Part shown: one piece after another, positions 16,380 through 23,665 of the stretch
Position numbering within the stretch: the stretch's first letter is position 1
Layout of the letters: each line of letters begins with the position of its first letter
NCBI GenBank assembly: GCA_028285105.1
Contig: JANQQE010000014.1
Span: forward strand, 164,257 to 228,256
Direction of reading: 5' to 3'
Source: Alphaproteobacteria bacterium
Lineage (GTDB): Bacteria; Planctomycetota; Phycisphaerae; UBA1845
Length of the DNA stretch: 64,000 nt
The notes under the pieces: generated by a model
What the model was told of the DNA's origin: nothing
Seen by the model: the letters and a program-made list of their open reading frames with translations, nothing else
Database searches by the model: none
Made by a program: the position numbers and the translations under genes

Positions 16380-17684
16380 ATGAATTACCAAACCACATGT
16401 CTGATCGTTGGCGGGGGGCCGGCTGGTGTTTTTCTTGGCTTTTTGCTGGCTCGTGCTGGCGTTAAGGTGATCGTTGTTGAGAAGCATGCGGACTTTCTTC
16501 GCGACTTTCGCGGCGACACGATTCACCCTTCTACCATGCAGATCATGCACGAACTCGGATTGCTCGACGAGTTCATGCCGCTCATCGATTTTCATACCGG
16601 AACATTGAATGTCAACATCAACGGCGTCAGTTTTGACGGGCCGGACTTCTCGCACCTGGATACGAAATGCCCTTTTGTCGGATTCGTACCGCAGTGGGAC
16701 TTGCTGAACTTTCTGGCGACCAAGGCGAAAGCGTTTCCGACATTCGACTTGCGGATGAGCACGCGGGCGGTGGATGTCATTCGCGACGATCGACAAGATG
16801 TTGGTGTGCGCAATGCTGGCGGACGGAGCGCCGACGGGCGTGTTGTCGGTGTGGTCTGCGAACACGACGGCAAAACGTATGAGATCCGCGCCGATCTTGT
16901 TGTCGCGTGCGACGGACGCGGGTCAACGATTCGAAACGCCATGGCGCCGCCTCCAGATGCAAGCCGCAACAATCACCGCGTTGACGAGGTCGGCATTCCG
17001 ATTGACGCGTTGTGGTTTCGACTCGATCGACCGGAAGGCGATGACGGCCACACGCAGGGCTGGCTTCGCGAAGGGCACATGCTGGTGACCATCCCCAGGC
17101 GCAGTCACTACCAGATCGCTTTGGTCATTCGCAAGGGCGGGTTTGACGACATCCAAAAGGCTGGCATCGAGAAGTTCCGCGACACAGTTGCGAAGGTGTG
17201 TCCCATCTTGAGTCACGTTTGCGGTTCGCTCGAATCGTGGGACGATGTCAAACTGCTATCCGTGCAGATCAACCACATGCGAACGTGGCACCAGCGCGGG
17301 TTGCTGTTTATCGGTGACGCAGCCCACGCGATGTCTCCAGTCGGTGGTGTCGGTATCAACCTCGCCATTCAAGACGCGGTCGCAACCGCCAACTTGCTGG
17401 CTAGACCACTGCTCGAAAAGTCTCTGACCGATTCCGGCCTTGCCAAAGTTCAAGCCCGTCGAGGACCACCCACGCGCAAGATGCAGCGGCTGCAACGACT
17501 CGCCCATCGCGCACTTTTTAGTGGCGGCCAACAAATCGACAAGCCATTTTCACCGCCGTGGTACGTGCGATATGTCGTCCGCTTTCTGGCACCGATCCTC
17601 CGCCCCAAAGCTGCTAAGTGGATCGGACTCGGCTTCGTGCAGGAACACGTCGAGACGCCATCGACAGCAGTAAGCCAGAACTAA
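16380..17684 (+). CDS. FAD-dependent monooxygenase (PheA/UbiH-like)
   Basis: The 434-residue protein is a group A flavin hydroxylase. The N-terminus has the Rossmann dinucleotide motif LIVGGGPAGVFLGFLLARAG and VVEKH, followed by the FRGDTIHPST segment. A DG motif occurs near residue 176 (VVACDGRGSTIR), and the second FAD motif GDAAHAMSPVGGVGINLAIQD is present. These enzymes hydroxylate aromatic or quinone-like substrates with NAD(P)H and oxygen; the substrate is not deducible. The start at 16380 puts the FAD motif near the N-terminus as in the family; the upstream in-frame extension is unlike it. It is a single gene. Confidence 0.9.
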   Translation: MNYQTTCLIVGGGPAGVFLGFLLARAGVKVIVVEKHADFLRDFRGDTIHPSTMQIMHELGLLDEFMPLIDFHTGTLNVNINGVSFDGPDFSHLDTKCPFVGFVPQWDLLNFLATKAKAFPTFDLRMSTRAVDVIRDDRQDVGVRNAGGRSADGRVVGVVCEHDGKTYEIRADLVVACDGRGSTIRNAMAPPPDASRNNHRVDEVGIPIDALWFRLDRPEGDDGHTQGWLREGHMLVTIPRRSHYQIALVIRKGGFDDIQKAGIEKFRDTVAKVCPILSHVCGSLESWDDVKLLSVQINHMRTWHQRGLLFIGDAAHAMSPVGGVGINLAIQDAVATANLLARPLLEKSLTDSGLAKVQARRGPPTRKMQRLQRLAHRALFSGGQQIDKPFSPPWYVRYVVRFLAPILRPKAAKWIGLGFVQEHVETPSTAVSQN

Positions 17685-18101
17685 CAAGTCAGCATAAGTT
17701 GTTCGAATTCATTCCGCCTCGTGCTAGCACGATTGCTATGATCGCGCACAAGCCAGAGAAGTGTCTTTCGTCTTATTCTGAAGCTCCCATGCCGGAGTCG
17801 CCGAAACGCGAACCTTTTACGATGATACACTGAATCGAAACCCCAGTCCGTTGGCCATCTGTGCACTTACCATTGTTCTCGCCTTGCCGTCTTCTGAATC
17901 GACACCATCCAAGTAAGGCAGGTCCACTGTGCGGGCCGCGCCGATGTGGCAGCGTGTGCCAAACATGGTCCGCACAGCCGACCCTATCAACCTTGGCTTA
18001 GGCCAAATCCCCCATCCTCTGCGCACATTTTTCGGCAATGCATTTCAACTGGTAATCGAACTATGCTTGCAGAGATTTAACAAGCGCGACCAATTCCATT
18101 C

Positions 18102-18110
18102 TGTTATAAT
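18102..18110 (+). promoter_or_regulatory. Extended -10 promoter of the astacin-like gene
   Basis: The sequence TGTTATAAT is a perfect TATAAT with the upstream TG of an extended -10 element. It lies about 60 bases before the ATG at 18173. No good -35 hexamer is seen at 17 bases, as expected for extended -10 promoters. Confidence 0.55.
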
Positions 18111-18121
18111 CCGACCGCGTC

Positions 18122-18135
18122 GAATGACGTCATTC
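18122..18135. promoter_or_regulatory. Perfect 14-bp palindrome, candidate operator
   Basis: GAATGACGTCATTC is a perfect inverted repeat starting 12 bases after the -10 box, so a bound dimeric repressor would overlap the transcription start and block the protease gene. The binding protein is unknown. Confidence 0.45.
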
Positions 18136-18172
18136 AAACTGTAGCTGCGCGAACCCTTGGAAAGGATCGAAC

Positions 18173-19942
18173 ATGCCCCGCTTCCGAACAACCGTCGCGA
18201 CTTGTCTGATTGCATTGCTCAGTGCCGCTATTGATTCAACCCCGCTACGCGCCCAATCAGTCAGCGCGCCTGACGGCAATACGAACGTCGCTACAAATCC
18301 TGATCATGGCATCTTTTCTGATCATGTCGTCGAGCCACTTCGCCCGCACAACCACCATGACCATTGGACCTGCTCGGTGCTACAAACCGACGAACAACTT
18401 CGCGGTGTACATGCAGCCAACTTGTGGCCGAACAACACCGTTTACTATTCGTTCAATGCCAACACGTCGCCATCTAATCAAGCCGACGCACTTGCGGCGA
18501 TGGCGTTGATCGAAGGCGTTTCGTCAATGACCTTCATCGCCCGCACGACCGAACCGGACTATGTCGTCTTTACCGATGCCGGGGGAAACAACTCGTTCAT
18601 TGGCCGTATCGGCGGACCGCAGACGATCAACATCAACGCATGGTCCGTCCACTTCGTCATCGTACACGAAATCATGCACGCGATGGGCATCTACCACGAA
18701 CAGTCGCGCCCGGATCGCGACACGTTTGTCCAGATCAACTCGGCGAACATCTGCCAAAACTGTTGCAGTGGTGGACCTTGCGATAACAATTTCGCCATCG
18801 AAGCCGGGGCGAGCACCGTTGGCCCATATGACTTCGATTCGGTCATGCACTATGGCCAGTGTTTCTTTTCGACGTGCGGCAACTGCTTCGCCGACCCGGC
18901 TAACTGTCGCACGATCACGGTGCTTCCGCCGTTTGACACTGCCTGGCAAAACGCCATCGGCCAGACCGATCACTTCAGCGACGGCGACATTCTGACCATT
19001 CAAACAATGTATCCATCGCTGAGCGTCCCGTGCGAAAGCGTGATCGGCGACCTCGACGACGACAACGATTGCGACCTGGAAGATGCGTTGATTTTCCAAA
19101 CTTGCTACGACGACAGCACCGGCGGCCGGCCCGAATGTTCGTGCGCCGATCCGAACGTTGACGAAGTCGTCGACGCATCCGATGTCGAGTCGTTTATCAA
19201 TGCGATTCACGGACCGGATGTGTTGCTCGGCGCCTGTTGTAGCGATGGCGACGGCGTCTGCACGGAGAGAACTGCCGGCGAATGCAGCATTTCGGGTGGA
19301 ACGTATCAAGGCGATGGCGTTACCTGCGCCGATACCAGTTGCCCGGTGACCAACCCGGGCGCATGCTGCGACCCAACCGACCTGTCATGCACGATCACAT
19401 CCAGCGTGTTGTGCGAAGCAGCAAACGGTATTTACAAAGGAAATGGAACCAACTGCAACGGTGCCGAATGCCCGACTGAGTACTCGAATACGCGCACGGG
19501 GATATTCTTCTTTGGACAAGGCGCGAATGTCGAAATCGGCGACGACATGACATTGGCTGGCACCGCGCGTGAATTGGCTTATTACGACCTGTCCGTATAT
19601 AGCCAAGCCGCGACGCCGCCAACAGCCACGGTGTCCCTCTACACGGCCTGTCCCGGTTCGGGCGGCACGCTTATCGCGGGAACCACAAGAGTCTTCCCGA
19701 ACATCGCCGCATCGCAAGTCGTCAAACTCTCCGCAACGTTTGACCCGACGATCACACTGCCCAACACGGTCTGGATGGTCGTTTCATTCGACCAGAACAA
19801 CGGCAACTGGTTGATCGGGGAGCAAGCTGAGGTCGGTTCAACCACCAATAACTTCGGCGTGAATGCCCCATGGGGTTGTAACTTCACATTTACCGGAGGA
19901 ACCTGGGGCGGGCTTCAAGCGAATATCATTTGCGTGGACTAA
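18173..19942 (+). CDS. Secreted astacin-like zinc metalloprotease with dockerin-like and GACC-repeat modules
   Basis: The 589-residue protein has a signal peptide (cleavage near residue 28). The catalytic domain (about 85-285) carries the astacin zinc signature HEIMHAMGIYHEQSRPDRD (H165, E166, H169, H175) and the Met-turn/tyrosine SVMHY (near 223-227), so it should be an active secreted endopeptidase. It is followed by an Asp-rich dockerin-like repeat (GDLDDDNDCDLEDA, about 292-348). Two six-cysteine GACC repeats (about 353-390 and 396-433) and a C-terminal beta-sandwich-like domain of about 150 residues complete it. GAAAGGA precedes the ATG. The modular tail is shared with other exported proteins in this window and may anchor them to the cell or a matrix. 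Confidence 0.9.
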   Translation: MPRFRTTVATCLIALLSAAIDSTPLRAQSVSAPDGNTNVATNPDHGIFSDHVVEPLRPHNHHDHWTCSVLQTDEQLRGVHAANLWPNNTVYYSFNANTSPSNQADALAAMALIEGVSSMTFIARTTEPDYVVFTDAGGNNSFIGRIGGPQTININAWSVHFVIVHEIMHAMGIYHEQSRPDRDTFVQINSANICQNCCSGGPCDNNFAIEAGASTVGPYDFDSVMHYGQCFFSTCGNCFADPANCRTITVLPPFDTAWQNAIGQTDHFSDGDILTIQTMYPSLSVPCESVIGDLDDDNDCDLEDALIFQTCYDDSTGGRPECSCADPNVDEVVDASDVESFINAIHGPDVLLGACCSDGDGVCTERTAGECSISGGTYQGDGVTCADTSCPVTNPGACCDPTDLSCTITSSVLCEAANGIYKGNGTNCNGAECPTEYSNTRTGIFFFGQGANVEIGDDMTLAGTARELAYYDLSVYSQAATPPTATVSLYTACPGSGGTLIAGTTRVFPNIAASQVVKLSATFDPTITLPNTVWMVVSFDQNNGNWLIGEQAEVGSTTNNFGVNAPWGCNFTFTGGTWGGLQANIICVD

Positions 19943-20022
19943 GAATGAGAAATGGGCATCGAGCACAAAAGATAGGTCATGTCATCAACCCGACAAGACC
20001 GGAATCGAAACTCCAATCGTAG

Positions 20023-20072
20023 GGTCCGCTGCGCGGACCGCATCGTATACAAGTACTCGCCGAGCAACTCGG
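20023..20072. repeat. Pair of small hairpins between convergent genes
   Basis: Between the converging protease and DUF1801 genes lie GGTCCGC-TGC-GCGGACC (20023-20039) and CCGAG-CAA-CTCGG (20060-20072). Both could end transcription from either side. A similar 7-bp hairpin with a three-base loop, also preceded by CGTAG, occurs at 40090-40106. Confidence 0.45.
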
Positions 20073-20087
20073 TACGCACAGCGAACC

Positions 20088-20606
20088 TTATTTGGCTTTC
20101 TTCTTTTTGGCTGTATTTTTTTTGGTCGTGGCTTTCTTCTTGGGCCGTTTGCCTGCCGTCTTGATGGCTGACTCGTAGTGCTTGATGAATTGCTTGGCGG
20201 GGACGCGTTTGATGGCTTCGCCGATGATTTCCAGCGGCACATCTTCGAGCTTCTTGAATCTCACGCACGACTTGCCCATGTCGAGTTTCTTACCAGTCTT
20301 CGCCCATTCCTTCTTGAACCACGTTTGTAATTTCGGATCGCTGTAGATGCATGACATGTAGACGGCCATGTGGTTCTTTTGCGAGGCGAGGCTGGCGAAG
20401 GGCAGCGGCTCATTCGGGTCGCAGTGGTAACCGTCCGGATAAAGCGAATGCGGAACGAAGTACCCGATCATCCCGTACTGCATGCCCTCTTTGTAGCCTT
20501 TGTCGAGATTGGCTTTAATGACTTTGCGGACAGCTTGAAGCGCTTTTCGGCGATCTTCCGGCAGTTCGTCAAGGTATTGTTTTACGGTGGTGGCTTTGCT
20601 TTGCAT
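20088..20606 (-). CDS. DUF1801 (YdhG-like) protein with a lysine-rich tail
   Basis: The 172-residue protein matches DUF1801: VKQYLDELPEDRRKALQAVRKVI at the N-terminus, GMIGYFVPHSLYPDGYHCDP in the middle, and ASQKNHMAVYM followed by GKSCVRFKKLEDVPLEIIGEAIK. The fold is that of the iron-chaperone frataxin-like or YdhG proteins, but the biochemical role is unclear. The last 24 residues are nearly all Lys/Ala/Thr (KKKATTKKNTAKKKK), like a histone H1-type nucleic-acid-binding tail. The start at 20606 was chosen to match the family N-terminus; an ATG three codons upstream (20615) is equally possible. Confidence 0.85.
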   Translation of the reverse strand: MQSKATTVKQYLDELPEDRRKALQAVRKVIKANLDKGYKEGMQYGMIGYFVPHSLYPDGYHCDPNEPLPFASLASQKNHMAVYMSCIYSDPKLQTWFKKEWAKTGKKLDMGKSCVRFKKLEDVPLEIIGEAIKRVPAKQFIKHYESAIKTAGKRPKKKATTKKNTAKKKKAK

Positions 20607-20909
20607 AGGGGGCATCTTAACCCGCGGAGCAACCGTTACACAACGCAAATCCGGTTCAATCGCCAACTTAGGTCGCGCGGGACACAATTGCTCCACACTC
20701 CGACTGCAAGAATAGGTCCTTTTTCTTGATCAAGGTGCAATGAACAGCCCCTCAAACGCAATAGAATGATGGCACGGTACGGCTTGCATGCCGAGTTTTA
20801 GAGTCTTTACGCTAAAGGCGCAATTGACTGTTTCTTAATTAAGCACAAACAAGCGAAAGCGGGACCAGCGCGTTTCTGTTTTCGTTTTCCTTTTATCAGG
20901 AGGAAGAAA

Positions 20910-21827
20910 ATGAAGCGAATGAAAGATGCGCCGCCTGCCACATGCGGTTGGGTCGCCTTAATGATTGGAGCCAGTCTCGGATTGACCAGCCATTTTGCCC
21001 AAGCTGCCGCCGACGTGACCGTCACTGAGGTTGCGCATGTCGTCGTTGGCGGTGTCGGCTCAACCTACGTTGAGGTGGCCAACCTCGGCGACACAGCTAT
21101 CAGTGTTTCGGGCTGGCGGTTGTGTTCGCGAATCGACTACGACTCGACCGCCTCGCCTGGTTCGTGGGGTACACGAATGAACACGGCGCACGGCATGCTT
21201 CAACCAGGTGATGTTGTCATCATTGAAATCACCAGTACCGACGTCGCCGGCATTCAAGCTGAAGTGGGCGCTGCCAATTTTGTCAATGTCGTCTGGAGCG
21301 GGTTTAACAATTCGCTCAGTGAAGACCATTATGATGCAGCCGACTTTGCCCTTTACGCAACCGCGCCTTTTGGAACTGCGGCGAACATGCGTGACTTTAT
21401 GAAGTGGAACACAACCACATCGATCGGGCGCGAAGGACCGGCTGTCGCCAACGCTTTTTGGCCTTCATCAACGGCGAATATTCCATCGCCCCTCTCCAGC
21501 GACATCACGGATTCATCTCAAAGCCAGTCGATTCAACTCGAAATGATTGAGACATCACCAGGCAGCGGCGTTTTTGAGCACGAGTCGCCTGACAATTATT
21601 TCGTGGTCAATAATACGCGGCATTCATTGGGGCGCTTGTCGAAGAAGGGGGACGCAGATGGAAACGGAACCGTCGAGCAAGCCGATACGACGATCATGAT
21701 CGACGAGTGCCTTGGAGGTCCAGACGCTGGCGCATTGCCATCGGAATGCACGCCAACCGATTTTGACAGCGATGGCGATGTCGATCTTCAAGATGCAGCT
21801 GAGTTCCAACTCGCATTTGAAGGATAA
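20910..21827 (+). CDS. Secreted lamin-tail-domain protein with dockerin-like C-terminus
   Basis: The 305-residue protein has a signal peptide ending near residue 33 (SHFAQAAA). Residues 35-150 resemble a lamin-tail domain: VTVTEVAHVVVGGVGSTYVEVANLG, then the SGWRLCS strand, and LQPGDVVIIEI. The C-terminus (about 250-305) has two dockerin-like Asp-rich repeats (GDADGNGTVEQADTTIMID and DFDSDGDVDLQDAAEF). It is a structural or adhesive exported protein with no enzymatic motif. AGGAGGA lies 7 bases before the ATG. A strong intrinsic terminator follows. Confidence 0.82.
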   Translation: MKRMKDAPPATCGWVALMIGASLGLTSHFAQAAADVTVTEVAHVVVGGVGSTYVEVANLGDTAISVSGWRLCSRIDYDSTASPGSWGTRMNTAHGMLQPGDVVIIEITSTDVAGIQAEVGAANFVNVVWSGFNNSLSEDHYDAADFALYATAPFGTAANMRDFMKWNTTTSIGREGPAVANAFWPSSTANIPSPLSSDITDSSQSQSIQLEMIETSPGSGVFEHESPDNYFVVNNTRHSLGRLSKKGDADGNGTVEQADTTIMIDECLGGPDAGALPSECTPTDFDSDGDVDLQDAAEFQLAFEG

Positions 21828-21863
21828 ATCTCGAGCTACTCGTGTCTACTGCACTCAATCGAC

Positions 21864-21901
21864 GAACGCTCCCGCGAAAATTCCAATTCGCGGGAGCGTT
21901 C
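21864..21901 (+). terminator. Intrinsic terminator after the lamin-tail gene
   Basis: A perfect 15-bp stem (GAACGCTCCCGCGAA at 21864-21878 pairing with 21887-21901) with an eight-base loop is followed by TTATGTTT. It lies 37 bases after the stop codon. Confidence 0.8.
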
Positions 21902-21985
21902 TTATGTTTCGTACGTTTTTGATTGCTGCCAAGAGCAACAATCCGATGACTACCAGCTGCTAGAAAAGCTGGATTGTATGTTGCC

Positions 21986-23353
21986 TTATTGGGTCGCCGA
22001 CTGAACCGTCCGCTTTTTCGCACCGCTTCGATTACGCCCCGGCTTGGGTGGGCGACGCGTGCCTTTCTTTTTTGGAAAATAAGGGGCTTGCTTGGGGGCT
22101 GCATTGCTCCTGCGTGACTTGCCTTTGCCACCACCTCCGCTCCGACGTTCATCGCCTTGAATAACAACCGGTTCGGTTGGGGCTTTGTAACCCGGAATGT
22201 CGCTGGCCAACTGCATCTTGGTGCCAAGCAGCTTTTGAATGCCTCGAAGATGGTCATGTTCTTCGCTGCTGATAAACGACATCGCCACGCCCGACGCCCC
22301 CGCTCGACCGGTTCGACCGATGCGATGGATGTACGTCTCGGGTTCGTCGGTCAGGTCAAAGTTGATCACGTGCGACACGCCATCGACATCCAGACCACGG
22401 GCTGCAATATCGGTCGCAACCAACACACCAACCTTGCCCGACTTGAAATTTTCGAGCGCTCGTGTACGGGCATTTTGACTCTTGTTTCCATGAATGGCCG
22501 CCGCCGAAATCTTCCCGCGCATCAAGTGGCGGACGACTTTGTCAGCACCATGTTTGGTACGCGTAAAGACCAACGCCCGCGAATACGCAATGTGATTCAG
22601 CAGGTTGGAAAGCAGCGAACGTTTGCTGGCTTTTTCGACATGGTAGGCCCAGTGTTCCACGCTTTCTGCCGGCGACGATACGCGGGCCACTTCGACCGAA
22701 ACCGGACTCGACAAAATGTCATTCGCCAGTTCGCGAATCGGCGTTGGCATGGTTGCCGACAGGAACAGCGTCTGTCGTGATTTCGGAACGTGCTTGAGGA
22801 TGCGGCGGATGTCAGGCAGAAAACCCATGTCCAGCATGCGGTCGGCTTCGTCGAGTACGAGGATCTCAACAGTATCCAGCGCAATCGTTCCGTCGGAAAT
22901 ATGATCGAGCAAGCGCCCCGGTGTCGCGACAAGAATATCCACGCCACCGCGCAGCGTGCGCGTCTGTGGGTTCTTGTTCACGCCGCCAAAGACGGCTGTG
23001 TGTTTTAGATTTGTGTTGCGACCATAAGTCGAAAAACTGTCACTGATCTGCTGGGCCAGTTCGCGCGTCGGTGCGAGGATCAGCGAACGAATGCGTCGCG
23101 CGTGATTTTGGCGAGGTCTGTTGCGGTTTCCGTTCTTGCGACTCGGCGCAACATCGCCAGCCAGTCGTTGCAAAATCGGCAGTGCAAAGGCAGCCGTCTT
23201 ACCGGTTCCCGTCTGGGCACACGCCAGAACATCTTTACGCTTCAAGACGAGTGGAATGACCCGTTCCTGAATCGGTGTCGGTGTTTCATAACCGGATGCA
23301 TGGACCGCATCCAGAAGCGGCTTGGATAACCGCAATTCATCAAATTTCATCAA
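21986..23353 (-). CDS. rhlE: DEAD-box RNA helicase (RhlE-type)
   Basis: The 455-residue helicase unwinds RNA duplexes in ribosome assembly or RNA decay. Motifs in order: Q motif (YETPTPIQ), Walker A (AQTGTGKT), PTRELA, TPGR, DEAD (VLDEADRMLD), SAT (FLSATMP), then in domain 2 ARGLD and HRIGRTGRAG. A basic tail (about 400-455, rich in Lys/Arg/Pro) is typical for binding structured RNA. The symbol is given for the subfamily most alike. Either of the two adjacent ATGs can be the start. It converges with the lamin-tail gene. Confidence 0.93.
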   Translation of the reverse strand: MMKFDELRLSKPLLDAVHASGYETPTPIQERVIPLVLKRKDVLACAQTGTGKTAAFALPILQRLAGDVAPSRKNGNRNRPRQNHARRIRSLILAPTRELAQQISDSFSTYGRNTNLKHTAVFGGVNKNPQTRTLRGGVDILVATPGRLLDHISDGTIALDTVEILVLDEADRMLDMGFLPDIRRILKHVPKSRQTLFLSATMPTPIRELANDILSSPVSVEVARVSSPAESVEHWAYHVEKASKRSLLSNLLNHIAYSRALVFTRTKHGADKVVRHLMRGKISAAAIHGNKSQNARTRALENFKSGKVGVLVATDIAARGLDVDGVSHVINFDLTDEPETYIHRIGRTGRAGASGVAMSFISSEEHDHLRGIQKLLGTKMQLASDIPGYKAPTEPVVIQGDERRSGGGGKGKSRRSNAAPKQAPYFPKKKGTRRPPKPGRNRSGAKKRTVQSATQ

Positions 23354-23665
23354 GGATTACTTTCGTATCTTATAACTGGCGGGACGCGCCAAACGTGGGG
23401 TAAATCTTCCAAGGCCAAAGTTGGCCGGGGTGAACAAACGCCCTCCATATCGAGCCTGATGCCAGAAAAACATAGCTGCAGACTCTAGGGATGCTACGGG
23501 TTGCGTCGTGAATTGTCAATTGACAAAGCCTCTTTTGCCACGCAATAAAGCCCCGATACCCCCCCCAGTTAACGTGGAATCGGCGGTTTCCAGTCGCTAT
23601 GATAATTTAATTACTGGCGTCGAATTAAACCCACTGGCGATTGGAAGGGGAGAGGACCACCCACA
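23354..23665. other. Divergent region between helicase and GH18 genes
   Basis: This 312-base stretch separates divergently transcribed genes. It holds a perfect palindrome at 23513-23526 and, close to the GH18 start, TATGATAAT (near 23598) that could be a -10 box without a good -35. GGAAGGGGAGAGG precedes the GH18 ATG. No gene was seen. Confidence 0.4.
23513..23526. promoter_or_regulatory. Perfect 14-bp palindrome, candidate operator
   Basis: TTGTCAATTGACAA is a perfect inverted repeat with an embedded TTGACA (23520-23525), about 140 bases before the GH18 gene and about 160 before the helicase start. It could be a regulator site overlapping a -35 element; the matching -10 is poor. Confidence 0.35.

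Larger units (their letters stand above)
17685..18172. other. Intergenic region with the protease promoter
   Basis: The 488 bases hold an extended -10 promoter and a palindrome just before the astacin-like gene (separate entries). The rest shows no gene with credible start and composition. A GC-rich stretch at 17930-17990 (GTGCGGGCCGCGCC onward) has some frame-open character on the minus strand but no family similarity. Confidence 0.4.

Noticed and set aside
17817..18038. A 73-codon minus-strand frame before the astacin-like gene
   Set aside because: No ribosome site or homologous pattern; likely chance frame in GC-rich DNA.
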